Below, in pieces: positions 34,052 through 45,527 of a stretch of 64,000 nucleotides of DNA. The notes below the pieces were generated by a model. That model did no database searches, was not told the DNA's origin, and saw only the letters and a list, made by a program, of their open reading frames with translations. The position numbers and the translations under genes are program-made. Numbering within the stretch: position 1 is the first letter of the stretch; each line of letters opens with the position of its first letter. The DNA is from Hysterangium stoloniferum (lineage: Eukaryota > Basidiomycota > Agaricomycetes > Hysterangiales > Hysterangiaceae): positions 1,302,001 through 1,366,000 of the forward strand of contig WHVD01000010.1 in the NCBI GenBank assembly GCA_015178975.1, written 5' to 3'.

Positions 34052-36011
34052 CATAGACTCCATCTTCTTGCCAATGAAAGATCTCAGCTCCACAAAATAT
34101 TTCAGCAATATCCAATAATGGGATCACTACAATTAGCTGTTGGTATTCCTGGATTTTCTGGTCCAGGTAAATCTGTCACAAAGATATCCCCAGTTCTATT
34201 AAATGTTGATCGTGTTCGGTATGAGAAGAAAATTGTTCACAAAGGAAATAATATTATTAAAGGGACTGCAGAATCAGGATTAGAACAGCTAGCTGAGTTT
34301 GGATCTCGTCATTCTGATTTTCTACGCTATAGTGAGGTTGGACCAACTACAAATCCTTGTACTTCAAACTTCTTGGATGGAGCTACAAATAATGCTAGAT
34401 ATTGTTCAGTATGATGCTGTCCATGAATTTGTCTCTAATGCTGCACATGGTTATTGGAGAATGAGTGATTGGGTACTTATAGTATCATCTGTATATTCTC
34501 GACATCTTTATTGTTGGGTTCCAGTTCTCTTCTCAGCAGCTAATGACACTATTTCCAATCATTATCAAATACACTTTCTAATGCTGTTTCAAAGTATTGC
34601 CTCTCAATGTCAGAAGCAGAGACACCAATTAACTGATGAAATGTTTGTATGTGTTGTTGATTTCAGTCAAGCTCAAGCAAATGGCTTTGTGGAGGCTTTT
34701 ATTCAGTTTTGGTCAACTATGGAAGGCAATACACGAAATAATGAGGAATTAAATAAGGCAGCAAATTCACTTTTGAAAGGATGCTATCAGCATTTTCATA
34801 CTGGCATCACTCGTCTCAAAAAGATTAGTGGTGTGGTACAGCCCCAGCTACAGGACACTTTTGAATCACATGCTCTAGGTTTGTTAGAGGCTATCAATGA
34901 AGAGGCCTTTAAAGCACATGCTACAGCACTTATACATGACTTTCCAGGTGTTAAAAACTGGATACAATGGTGGCAGCAGGACAGAACTTTTTGAATGCTT
35001 TTTAAGCCATTTTGAACCATGAAAGAAGATCTCTGGGAGCGACTACCAGATACTACAAATACTGAAGAAGCCATGCATTTTAGACTTTACAGTGGGCTTG
35101 GTCGCAATTTAGGACTAATGGAAGGTCTAGAAGGATTATTTTCATTTGTGAATCTTTTAGAGATGCAGGGTATTGCCAAGCAATCAGGGATACCAGTGGC
35201 ATATGGGACTATGAAACCTTGGACTAAGAATGCTCATCAGTTAGGACAAACTAAAGTCCACCGAAATCCAATTTCTAAAAGGTTTCAAAATGATGGTCGT
35301 CCACCAGATACTGCTAAGGCACTTATCCTTGGTACCAAAGGCAAGAAAAAGAAATCTGTCTTTATTCCAGGATACCAATGGAAATAAAACTCTTGTTGGT
35401 TGGATACTTCTCTTGAACTCATATACCAGGCAGTTGATCACCATTGGCAAGCATTACGTCAAGATTTTTCACAACTGGATACCCAGTTATTACTCTCATT
35501 TGTATACCATATTTTTGAAGAGCGTTTAATTACTGTTGGTGGGATATTCAATAGTCAAGAGAATATATTGATTTCTACCAAACGTGATCAATTATGTGAA
35601 CAACTCCTTCAAAAGAGGTTTATCAAAACAATTAATGAGCCTGATGTTCTTATGGGTTGGTTTGAGAGGGCTATTGGAGAGTTTCATAGCCATTCTTGTG
35701 ATAATGCAACACTTCCATTTCTTGAAGCCCAAATAATCCAACTCTGCTCTTGTAAAGCCCAACAAGAGGCCCATTATCAACTCACCAGCCTGCCAAAGAC
35801 ACAAACAGTTCACTACCTTCAACTCAAACACTACCAGATGGCAAATGGCAATTTGCAATCATGGTTATACTCACAGGTTCTTCCAAGCTCAGATCATATA
35901 GAATCTTGTTGGAAAAGGTGTACAAGTGAACAGATATGCAAGAGTACACCCTCTATAATGGAAATCTGGATACACATTCCTATCATGCTTATTTTGTCCC
36001 TAGATTTATGA

Positions 36012-36484
36012 GGGGTTGACAGAGACATGGTGTCTGCCTAAAAAGCTCAAATTATTTCAGAATTCAAGCCATCTTGAAGCTCTCCACTAACACTTTACAT
36101 CAAGGTTCCATAATGGCAATGCTATCTATGAGCATGATGGTTTACATCATTCAGGATCCTCAGTAAAAATACAAAAAAGTGCTATATCACGATACCTGGA
36201 AGAGAAGATTCAAACAGTTTCAGGTACATCTTCATATACTCATGCTGTTATATATGTATTGTAAGGTGGAATTAAAGCTCAGGAAAAGTTTCAGAAAATC
36301 CAAAACAAAGTCTTGGCTAATCACCATATTCTTGTAAACTATAATTCTCCAACAACACTCCCTCAAGCCACTCTAAATCCTACTATCTTTTCTCTATTTC
36401 CATCAGAGAAAATTTTGGCTTACAAATCCCAGTAGACTGGATATTCAAGATTATATTTGTATATCATCACAAGACATTCTTCAT
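36012..36484 (+). other. Region between transposase and PHD gene
   Basis: Weakly coding on the plus strand (for example GLHHSGSSVKIQKSAISRYL near 36130-36190) but with stops; probably the decayed C-terminus of the transposase. The PHD gene starts near 36485. Confidence 0.4.
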
Positions 36485-38380
36485 GTGCCTCCAAAGCAAA
36501 TTAAAATCACCCCAAATGCACATACCACACTCAAGAGACAACACAGCAATCAATCTCATATATCAATCCAATCTGATGAAGATGATGAGGCATCCTATCC
36601 CCAACAGAAGCATCCTCAAAGATACCTTCAAAGAGTAGAGTCTGATAGTGAAGGCCAGGTAGTCATTCATAAAACAAAGCCCAAAAGACTTCCAAAACCT
36701 GTGTCTATGTCTACCTTATCTCCAATACCTGAGATTACTGGGATAAGTTCTAGTGCTTCAGTATTTCCAATCTCATGTCGCTGTGGACACACTGGTCATG
36801 GTAATGAGGAAACAGCTCAGGGGTTTACAAATGACTATATTCACTGTGATGAATGTCATAATTGGTCTCATATTGCTTGTCAATGTGAAGGAAGAGCTAG
36901 TAACCTTGGAAATAAGCCATTCATTTGTGATGAATGTAATATGGTTCAGATTCAACTGGCATTGCGACCTCGATCAGAACGGTATGTGAAATGGTTTTAA
37001 CATTTGGATAACCTCTTACAGATGTGTTTTAAATAGTTCAAGAGCTCAACAGCTAAAAATCCATGCTATTCAACCTTTGCACAAGCGTCTCTTGTAAGTT
37101 TCCAAGTCAAATTCACTTTCAATTGTCTTAATTCATGTTAATCACATTTAGACCTGGTTTGGGTGCCCTTGCCCAACATGGGAAGTATTATTATCCTGTG
37201 CAGCTAATTTGACTTGATCATGATTCTGATCCCAAAAGATGGCATGTGAAATGGTGGCGACACAATCACTATCATAATCTATCTCCAACAGAGTCATGGA
37301 TTCCAGAACATGATGTCATTGACTCCTTGTGGAGAGACCAGAAGAACAGACAGCAAATTAGAGTAAGCTATTTAAAGTTATTTGTAGTTATTAAAAGAAC
37401 TTAAGTTTGACTTTTATAGTTGGGAAAATGGGATTTGGTATGCTCATTACCAGATGAAGATGACAAGATCTTGGATTACCTTCATTATCCATCATCTCCA
37501 ATGTTTGATACTCTTCTGAAACCTCACCTTCCATTCCTTAACAAGCTGGTGAAGACACCAAAACAAGTTAGAAGAGAAGAATGTCCTGCTCTGGATTACT
37601 TGTACACTGGGAAGGCTATGTCTGAGTTGAAGGCTGAATCCACCTACCTTAAAAATCATGTCATATTGTTTTCTGGAAATCTTTCTTCAATACAAATTGC
37701 CATGATACATTATTGGCTGCATATGAACCTAGACTCTGGTGCAAGGAACAAGGATAAATGGATCCAGTGAGTACCTGCAGCCCATGCAATGACTCTTCTT
37801 ATCCTGAAACAGTCTTATACCCAATTATCCCCTGATGGCCCACCTTTTGAGGATCTTCCCACACATACACAACTATTTCAAGACCTATTGAAGCACTCAT
37901 GGTATATACAGTATAGCCAGGTACCACTATTCCCTGCCATAGATGTTAACAAAGAAGCCATTGGATTACTTGAACATGAAATGTTTGAGACTTCAAAAGC
38001 AGCAGGGCCTGCCAGCTTTCAACAATGGGGATTGGATGCAGGTAATCATCAGAATAAATGGAGTCCATATACATTTATTCCCTACTCTTGGAATGAATGT
38101 GATATTCCTGAACCAGAGGAGACTGAATATCAGGTATTTTAGTATCAATTTCAAAATATGATATAGATTAATGCTCATACTTTCATGTAGCATGGGCCAG
38201 AATTTAGTGAAGGCAGTGAAGCAGACACTCAAGAGCCCCACATTTTCCCTCTAAATAGACCAAAACCCCAACCAGCTCAGAAGCGCAAAGGAGAGGGACT
38301 GTGCAAGGAAGCTGTATTTGAGAAGCAGTCTGAAAGAATACTCAGAAAACGACCCAGGCTGAATTATAAAGAGACTTAGG
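36485..38380 (+). CDS. PHD-finger and PWWP/Tudor-like protein carried by the Mutator-type element
   Basis: Exon 1 (ATG 36485) has a basic, Ser/Gln-rich N-terminus and a PHD finger at residues about 97-155: SCRCGH...IHCDECHNWSHIACQ...PFICDECN, the C4HC3 pattern with C-x-C start as in MLL5/Set3-type fingers that read histone H3. Short introns (for example GTAAGTTTCC...ACATTTAG near 37096-37150) lead to GALAQHGKYYYPVQLI...WHVKWWRHN, resembling a PWWP/Tudor-type barrel, and then to 37420-38142 (GKWDLVCSLPDEDDKILDYL...) and a basic tail ending RILRKRPRLNYKET near 38380. A few in-frame stops (37211, 37768) mean this copy may be damaged. The C-terminal half is repeated in the inverted copy at 43300-44214. 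Possible role: targeting the element to chromatin. Confidence 0.65.
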
Positions 38381-38547
38381 GTATAAAATGTTTTAATGCA
38401 AATAAAAAGGTTTTCTGTACATAATATTCATTTATTTTTAAGACATACATACAATATAGTATAGAACTTCTAAGATATAATATTTGACATTTTTTTGAGT
38501 CTTGGCCCCCTGACATAGAGCCTCCTTTGCCCCCTTTGCTTAGATCT

Positions 38548-38860
38548 TAACAATATCCTGAAACAGTCTTACATCCAATTATTCCCTGATAGTCTACCTT
38601 TTGAGGATCTTCCTAAACATACACAACTATTTCAAGACCTACTAAAGCACTTGTAGTATATACAGTATAGCTAGGTACTACCATTCTCTGGCACCACTAT
38701 AGATGTTGACAAAGAAGCCATTGGATGACTTGGACATGAAATGTTTCAAACTTCAAAAGCAGCAGGGTCTGCTGGTCTTCAATAATGGAGATTGTATGTA
38801 GGTAATCATCAGAAGAAATAGAGTCCATATTTTTTGTTCCCTGCTCTTGGAATGAAATCC
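38548..38860 (+). repeat. Degraded tandem copy of the PHD-gene 3' region
   Basis: The wording of 37795-38095 (TCCTGAAACAGTCTTA, GAGGATCTTCC, ACACAACTATTTCAAGACC, GTTGACAAAGAAGCCATTGG) recurs here with many changes. It ends at the telomere-like repeat. The inverted copy near 42885-43090 corresponds to it. Confidence 0.75.
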
Positions 38861-38864
38861 TTGA

Positions 38865-38888
38865 CCCTAACCCTAACCCTAACCCTAG
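38865..38888 (+). repeat. Interstitial telomere-like repeat (CCCTAA)n
   Basis: Three exact CCCTAA units and a fourth CCCTAG, followed by CCCCTAATG. TTAGGG is the usual fungal telomere repeat. It sits exactly where the tandem copy of the PHD-gene tail ends. Confidence 0.85.
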
Positions 38889-38997
38889 CCCCTAATGTGT
38901 TTTCTGTTCATAATTTTCATTTAAAGAGCATATAGCACAATATAGAGCATTTGACATAAAGTATTTGACATTTTCTAGAGTCTCTGTGATCCACAAG

Positions 38998-39225
38998 TAA
39001 AGTTCTTTCAGTGTCGCGGTAGTTCCTTCCTAATTAGGTAATTTTGTGCAGTTGTCGCGGCAGTTCCTTCCTAATTAGGAAGTGCCGCGACAACTGCGCA
39101 AAATTACCCAATTAGGAAGGAACTGCTGTGCAGTTGTCATGGCACTTCCTAATTAGGAAGGAACTGCTGCGCGGTTGTCGTGGCACTTCCTAATTAGAAA
39201 GGAACTGCCGCGACATACAGGTTTT
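38998..39225. repeat. Cluster of inverted CpG-rich repeats near the transposon right end
   Basis: At least five copies of AGTTCCTTCCTAATTAGGAA or its complement (itself palindromic) alternate with GTTGTCGCGGCA-type motifs. The sequence can form several alternative hairpins. The matching place in the inverted copy (about 42262-42300) has only one such unit, so it expanded in this copy. Confidence 0.8.
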
Positions 39226-39902
39226 TCATGTAAACCTAGAACCCATGTCATTTAAAAGTTATATTTTGTTATTTTTGGACTCTAATAGGTTTATTTGAGA
39301 CTCAATATTGCTCAAGGAAGGACTAAAATTAAGGATGTGCCAATTAAGTAGTGCCCAAGATATATTTCACCAGGAAATTGTACACTAGATATGATATTTA
39401 TCATGTTTTGATGCTCTAATATCAAATATAATTGTATTTTTGTGAATTTCCGACACAAATTTGAACAAGTATCTACTTGTTTTGAAAAAAAAAAAACATG
39501 TTGTGGCACTAGCATGGCAGCGTGACACCCTGCGCGGCATTTTCCTATAGCCCCATCTCTTCCTTTCATTAACCGGAAGCAAATGTTGAACCAGGATAGC
39601 CCCTCTCCAAAAAGTTTTAGGATCCTTAGTAGAGCCGTATTTTATATAAACTCCAATAGTCATCCATTGAATACTTATAAGAGTTAAAATTGATTAGGGC
39701 TCTTTTGAGGATCCTAAAGTTTATTGGATTCTAAACCCTGCAATCACATGTTAGATCCTTACAGCTGTTCTGAGTACCTAAGGTGGAGTTCAGAATTTCA
39801 AAAAAATCCCGCCACAGACAAATTGTGCCATATCTTCAGAATGAGTGGCAATTAAGGCATAATAGAATTCTATGTGTATGATATTGTATGGATCTATGCA
39901 TA

Positions 39903-40531
39903 GGAGGATAGTCACAATTCATTGAATACATGAAATTTTATGAAAAACTCCTCATATTTTTAAGTGAGACTATTTCTCCTGGCTATGACTACATGTTTTA
40001 GAAATTTATATTTCATTAACCCAAAATTTCATCTTTAAGACTTGTACATTCCCTTAAAATATGCACAAATATCATGGTTATACAAGATTATCTGGGTTGT
40101 TACCTAATCTTTGGGATAAAATACATTCTCTAGTATCTCCATGACTTTTAAAATGTCCACAAACATTATAGTTAACCAAAATTATTTGGGTTATAACTTA
40201 ATCCTTGGGATGAGATGCATTCTCTTGTATATTATACAAACTTTCAAATGTAGTTCATATAATTTAAATTTATTTGGTTTAGAAAGTTAACCAGAACTAT
40301 CTGGCCAACCAATCCATGTTGTGGAATTTATCCCCAAAAGGATAATCTATATATGTTTGTTTGACTAACTTTTGTCAGATACAAGATAAATATTGATATT
40401 TCCTTATTCTCCAGAATATTATCTGATAGGCTGAATTTGATTAAATATTAATTTTACAACAAACAATATAAATATATATACTTTAGTGGATAAACAACTT
40501 TTAAAGTTTTCGGTTATCCTCCATATATGTA
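39903..40531. mobile_element. MITE, GGAGGATA family, copy 2
   Basis: Reverse orientation relative to 5838-6380, with ends GGAGGATAGTCA and GTTATCCTCC and the 3-bp duplication ATA on both sides. Non-coding. Confidence 0.8.
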
Positions 40532-40537
40532 TATATT

Positions 40538-40895
40538 TGCCCTTATGACAGGCTATTTAATATTCAGTGAAATATCATTGCAATGGTTCCCTTTCATTCA
40601 ATTCTCTCTATATTTGCATATTAAGCTGGTGGAATTAATACTATGTATTGTATCTAAACATCACCTGAGTTGTAAGGCCTAATACTACCTTTTGAACAAG
40701 TTATATTACTCACTATCATGTGTGCATACAGTAAGTGGCACAACTTGTTCAAAGGGTGGTATTAAGCCTCATAGCTTAGGGTATATTTATAGTATTACTC
40801 CTACCAGCTTATATGCAAATCAAGGAAGAATTGAATGAAGGGGAGCCATTGCACTCATATTTCACTAAATATTAAATAGCATCTCATAAGGCCAA
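40538..40895. mobile_element. Foldback element of about 358 bp
   Basis: Two arms of about 165 bp are imperfect reverse complements over their whole length, from CCCTTATGACAGGCTATTTA on the left to AAATAGCATCTCATAAGG on the right, with a short centre near 40715. Almost the entire unit is palindromic. No coding capacity. Confidence 0.8.
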
Positions 40896-41490
40896 CTATT
40901 ACATAAATATATAGATCACTATATAGTACACACTCCAAAATATTTTGTCTTAATTGGGTCCCTTTCCTGAGATACAGCACAATTTGCCTGTGGGTCAAAA
41001 GCAGAATATTTTTTTAAACTTTGAACTCCGCCTTAGATACTTGGAACAGCTGTAACTGATTTTAACTCGGTTATGGATCTTTTAAGGATCCAAAAGTTTG
41101 TTGGATTCTAAACCCACCAATCACATGTTGGATCCTTAACTGACTTTAAATCGGTTAAGGGTCCGATGAGTGATTGGCAGAATTTATATAAAATAAGCCT
41201 CTACTGAGGATCCAAAAAATTTTTGGAGTAAGGGCTTTTCCAGGTGATTGACATTCAAGCATGTATGCCTGCCAGCAAATCCCCAAGGTTGATCACATAG
41301 AATTATATTGTCATCTCCTCCAAGTCAGTGATTACTTCAGTTTGATGTTGGGATGATAATGGAATTCCAAAATGGTTGCTAATATCATAAAAACATTGAC
41401 ACACAGTTGTGATTCTTATTGTCCCACTGGTTGCAGGCATTTTCTGTTGAATATGTGAATGCATTTATGATTTGCCTTGTTTTTTATGCT

Positions 41491-41590
41491 GGTGATTCCA
41501 GGTTCTCCATGAGACTTCATGTGGTGGTGATTCCAGGTTCTCCATGAGACTTCATGTGGTGGTGATTCCAGGTTCTCCATGATGCTTCAT
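41491..41590 (+). repeat. Minisatellite, 35-bp unit, three copies
   Basis: The unit GGTGATTCCAGGTTCTCCAT plus GAGACTTCATGTGGT is repeated at 41491, 41526 and 41561 with very few changes. Confidence 0.9.
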
Positions 41591-42382
41591 GCAATGCATA
41601 CAAAATACCTTTTCTAGGAGAAGATGTGTACATATACATACATCTCAGTGACAGGCTTGATAGAAGCCTCATCCTTGTTGATGTTTACCACCATGAGGAA
41701 AGGAAAGCTTTTCTTGCCAGCTTGCAACAATATTACTGATGTCTTCTGTGTATCCCTCACCACTGATTACTCGCGACATGTGTGGACGAATGGAATGTCC
41801 CGAACACCTAATGACTAGAATATCCTAAGGGAGGGTTGTGTGGGTGGAGGTCAATGGTGAGGGGAGCCTAAGAGTGTGTGGTGGTGGTGGTGGTGGTAGG
41901 AGGTGAAGAACAGGTTTAGCCCCATTGGAGGCCTGATGTGGGAGGGCTGTAGGAAAGTGCCACACTAGTGCCATGACATGTTATTTGTTTTTCAAAACAA
42001 GTAGATACTTGATCAAATTTGTGTTGGAAATTTACAAAAATACACTTATATTTGATATCAGAGATCAAAACATGATAAATATTACATCTAGTGTACAATT
42101 TCCTGGTGAAATATACCTTGTGCACTACTTAATTGGCACATCCTTAATTTTAGTCCTTCCTTGAGTAATATTGATTCTCAAATAAACCTATTAGAGTCCA
42201 AAATAACAAAATATAACTTTTTATATGACATGGGTTCTAGGTTTACATGAAAAACTTGTATGTCACGGCAGTTCCTTCCTTATTAGGAAGTGCCGTGACT
42301 GAAAGAATTTTACTTGTGGATCACAGAGGCTCTAAAAAATGTCAAATACTTTATGTCAAATGCTCTATTGTGCTATATGCTC

Positions 42383-42884
42383 ATGTACAACATCTGCCAG
42401 ACTATATGGACTGTGGAATGTATGTCATACCAAATCCAGTAATAATGAAATCCAAACTAGTAATCATGAAACAAGATAAGTAAACATCAAATTTGGTGTT
42501 AGGAACAGAATGGAGTGGAGTGGAATCTGAAATGTGACAGGTCATTAGACCATAACAGGAATGGGGTGGGAGCGGAGTCTGAAACATGACAGGTCATTTG
42601 TCCATAACAGGAATGGGGCTCAGTTAGAGAGCTGACGGGTATTCTGAGTGGAGTCTGGTGACTGATGCATGGGACAGGGTCGGGAATAGACAGGGATGAT
42701 GTGTGTGGGATCTAGGTGGGTATTCCAGTGACTGGTACTGTACATGAGATAACAAAGGTTGGGCATGGACAGGTCTGACATCTGGGTTCCAGCAGGTATT
42801 CCAGTAAACTGATAACCGGTGCATAAAGGGTGCAGGTGCATATAGGATAGTTTCCAGAGTCCAGCAGGTATTCCAGTCGTAACA
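42383..42884 (-). repeat. Truncated LTR related to 44715-45527
   Basis: It is the reverse complement of 44715 to about 45197 of the intact LTR (ATTCCAGTCGTAACA end retained). The other end is cut and no TSD is visible, so a deletion accompanied or followed insertion. Confidence 0.75.
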
Positions 42885-43299
42885 GTTTCAAACATTTCAT
42901 GTTCAAGTAATCCAATGGCTTCTTTGTCAATATCTATGGTGGCAGAGAATGGTAGTACCTAGCTACACTGTATATGCTACAAGTTTAGTAGGTCTTGAAA
43001 TAGTTGTGTAGGTTTAGGAAGATCTTCAAAGGTAGACTATGAGGGGATAATTGGATGTGGGACTATTTCAGGATATTGTTAAGATCTAAGCAAAGGGGGC
43101 AAAGGAGGCTCTATGTCAGGGGGCCAAGACTCAAAAAAATGTCAAATATTATGTCCTAGAACTTCTATATTGTATTATATGTATGTATGTCTTAAAAGAA
43201 ATGAATATTATGTACAGAAAACCTTTTTATTTGCATGAAAACATTTTATACCCTAAGTCTCTTTATACTTCAGCCTGGGTCATTTTCTGAGTATTCTTT

Positions 43300-44214
43300 C
43301 AGACTGCTTCTCAAATAAAGCTTCCTCACACAGTCCCTCTCCTTTGCACTTCTTGAGCTGGTTGGGGTTTTGGTCTATTTAAAGGGAGAATGTGGGGCTC
43401 TTGAGTGTCTGGTTCACTGCCTTCACTAAATTCTGGCCCATGCTACATAAAAGTATGAGCATTAATCTATATCATATTTTGAAATTGATACTAAAATACC
43501 TGATATTTAGTCTCTTCTGGTTCAGTAATATCACATTCATTACAAGAGTAGGGAATAAATTGATATGGACTCCATTTATTCTCATGATTATTTGTATCCA
43601 ATCCCCATTGTTGAAAGCTGACAGGACTTGCTGCTTTTGAAGTCTCAAACATTTCATGTTCAAGTAATCCAATGGCTTCTTTGTCAACATCTATGGCAGG
43701 GAATAATGGTACCTGGCTATACTGTATATGCCATGAGTGCTTCAATAGGTCTTGAAATAGTTGTGTATGTTTGGGAAGATCCTCAACAGGTGGTCCATCA
43801 GGGGATAATGGGGTGTAGGACTGTTTCAGGATAAGAAGAGTCATCGCATGGGCTGCCAGGTACTCATTGGATCCATTTATCCTTGTTCCTTGCACCAGAG
43901 TCTAGGTTCATATGCAGCCAATAATGTATCATGGCAATTTGTATTGAAGAGAGATTTCCAGAAAACAATATGACATGATTTTTAAGGTAGGTGGATTCAG
44001 CCTTCAACTCAGACATAGCCTTCCCAGTGTACAGGTAATCCAAAGCAGGACATTCTTCTCTTCTAGCTTGTTTTGGTGTCTTCACCAGCTTGTTAAGGAA
44101 TGGAAGGTGAGGTTTCAGAAGAGTATTAAACATTGGAGATGATGGATAATGAAGGTAATCCAAGGTCTTGTCATCTTCATGTGGCAATGAACACACCAAA
44201 TCCCATTTTCCCAA
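43300..44214 (-). pseudogene. PHD-protein gene, 3' exons only, second copy
   Basis: Two frames, 43864-44214 (GKWDLVCSLPHEDDKTLDYL...) and 43491-43840 (AHAMTLLILKQSYTPLSPDG...), correspond residue for residue, with about 5% change, to 37420-37770 and 37780-38142. The basic tail follows down to about 43260. The PHD finger and barrel exons are missing. A stop is absent at the point where the first copy has TGA (37768), and the frame here joins the two pieces without that break except for one alternate splice, which suggests an intron or repairable difference there. Confidence 0.7.
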
Positions 44215-44269
44215 CTATAAAAGTCAAATTTGAGTTATTTTAATAACTACAAATAACTTTAAAGTGTTT

Positions 44270-44709
44270 TTATTATATTCTAGTTTTGGAAAATGGTTCT
44301 GATTATGCTTTATCATGTTCTCAAACTGTACTGCAATTAACAGAAGAGCTATATTCACCCATAGAGATGTCCTTGCACTCTAGTTTGAATTTTAACACTG
44401 TCTGGTCCACTCTCCTTGTCTGTCATCCCCTACTTGATATCCTTCCAGTTATCCTTGACCTGTGCTTGTTCTTTGATCCCTCAGATTCACCTTCACACTT
44501 GTTCTCAGTTCCAGAAGTGTACTAAGTATTTGTCAACTTGAAATAAGTACAAACAAACATTTGTGCAAGGGTATAGCATATGGTCAAGCCAACTCCTTCC
44601 TATACCTGGCAATATTCTGAAAGCTCCCAGAGTATTTCCTGGAAAGTCCTCAGACTAGTACCTGGAACATTCCCAGTAAATCCTGTACTTTATGGAGTTC
44701 AGAGTTAAG
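44270..44709. other. Spacer with no recognised feature
   Basis: AT-rich; no coding motif or repeat recognised. Confidence 0.35.
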
Positions 44710-44714
44710 CCACT

Positions 44715-45527
44715 TGTTATGACTGGAATTCCCGCCGGACTCCAGGCACTAACTTATACGCACCTGTTCCCTATATGCACCAATTGTCAGTTTACTGGAA
44801 TTCCTGCCAGACTCCGTACATCAGACCTGTCTGCGTTCGACTTCGTATGTTGTGTATCAGTCACCAGAATACCCACTGGACTCCATCCCTGTCTATGTCT
44901 GACCTTGTCCCACGCATCAGTCACCAGACCCCGCTCGGAAAACCCGTCATCCCTCTAACAGAGCCCTGTTCCCATTTTAGTCAAATGACCTGTCACGATT
45001 TGGACTCCACTCCCGCTCTGTTTCCCGTTATGGTTTATGATTTGTCATGATTTGGACTCCACTCCATTCCGTCCCATTCCTAATGCCAAATTTGGTGTTT
45101 ACTATTCTTGTTTTATGTTTTGCTAGTTTCGTTTCATTATTACTGGATTTGGTATGTCATTCTCCACAGTCTATATAGTCTGGCAGATGTTGTACATACA
45201 ATCCAGTCAGAAAATCGGCTTAGATTCCCCCCAGTAATCTAATAAATTTTCCACTCTAAACTCCTACTTGAATTACACCGCTCATGCTAGTTGGAGCCCA
45301 TGGGCTCCAGCACATCTATCTCTTATTTATCTCAACTCCTGACCTCTCAGACCTTGGACCTACGACCCCTCAACCCACAAACCCCACCCGGACCCCCTGG
45401 GATTCCCGTCCACCTGTCTGAAATTGGACAACATGATCTCACGAGGGTGCAGCCTATAAGCTGAAGCCAAGTCCTACCAGATATCCCACAGGTTTCTCTG
45501 GAAACCTGCCGTGTATGTACCCTAACA
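44715..45527 (-). repeat. Solo LTR with TSD CCACT
   Basis: An 813-bp LTR (TGTTATGACTGG...GTACCCTAACA) flanked by CCACT at 44710-44714 and 45528-45532. It contains the shared 28-bp block at 45447-45474. The fragment at 42383-42884 is a relative. Confidence 0.88.

Larger units (their letters stand above)
31882..36011 (+). pseudogene. Mutator-type transposase with GCM/WRKY-like zinc finger, split by LTRs
   Basis: The N-terminal exon (31882-32490) reads WDGWPDGEWSHQFTHSEYEA and then RKCLGIIHCKNPDC...CDCGW, closing after the LTR insertion with a H-x-H (HNGG + THLH), a WRKY-GCM1-type DNA-binding zinc finger. After the LTRs, from about 34060, come LQLAVGIPGFSGPGKSV, SSVYSRHLYCWVPVLFS and VCVVDFSQAQANGFVEAFI, the DDE transposase core of agaric Mutator-like proteins, then DTTNTEEAMHFRLYSGLGR (35050) and RFQNDGRPPDTAKALILG (35285), and a C-terminal part 35400-36011. 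Removing each LTR with one TSD copy restores collinearity, but a TGA follows the H-x-H and other stops occur (34412, 34993, 35387). Confidence 0.8.
30393..39552 (+). mobile_element. Mutator-type DNA transposon, 9.16 kb, with 10-bp TSD
   Basis: Left end GGGCCATGGGAAAGTGCCGC and right end, read on the minus strand, GGCTATAGGAAAATGCCGCG are inverted repeats that continue into GCAGG(G)TGTC. The direct repeat CCATCTCTTC flanks it at 30383-30392 and 39553-39562; 8-11 bp duplications are the Mutator hallmark. Inside are a transposase (31882-36011) and a PHD-finger gene (36485-38380), both on the plus strand. Later insertions are a TRIM (31291-31701), an LTR with another LTR inside (32494-33288) and an LTR (33323-34051). 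Without them the element is about 7.2 kb. A second, decayed copy lies inverted at 41945-48338. Confidence 0.88.
39762..41052. mobile_element. Non-autonomous Tc1-type element with TA target, holding two smaller elements
   Basis: It starts CAGCTGTTCTGAGTACCTAA and ends with the reverse complement (TTAGATACTTGGAACAGCTG), flanked by TA on both sides. The inverted ends are about 75 bp. It contains no transposase. Inside it are the GGAGGATA MITE (39903-40531) and the foldback (40538-40895). Confidence 0.75.
39591..41242. mobile_element. MITE (CCCCTCTCC family) split by a Tc1-type element
   Basis: The left part 39591-39760 (ATAGCCCCTCTCCAAAAAG, CTTAGTAGAGCC...TTTATATAAA) and right part 41054-41242 (TTTATATAAAATAAGCCTC...TTTTTGGAGTAAGGGC) are inverted repeats at the ends of one unit; an uninterrupted relative lies at 61495-61775. 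The insertion between them is the element at 39762-41052. Confidence 0.75.
41945..44265 (-). mobile_element. Second Mutator-type copy, 3' half, opposite orientation
   Basis: It is the reverse complement of about 37370-39552, beginning at the terminal repeat (GGCTGTAGGAAAGTGCC) and including the PHD-gene tail. The 5' end of the same copy probably survives at 48180-48338. No telomere-like repeat or hairpin expansion is present. A truncated LTR (42383-42884) interrupts it. Confidence 0.8.

Noticed and set aside
41870..41907. CRISPR-like or regulatory repeat at the GGT run
   Set aside because: It is a simple (GGT)n microsatellite; CRISPR arrays are not expected in a fungus.
37370..44265. A single giant inverted-repeat transposon
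   Set aside because: The arms are better explained as two Mutator-type copies in opposite orientation; the left copy has its own TIRs and 10-bp TSD at 30383 and 39553.
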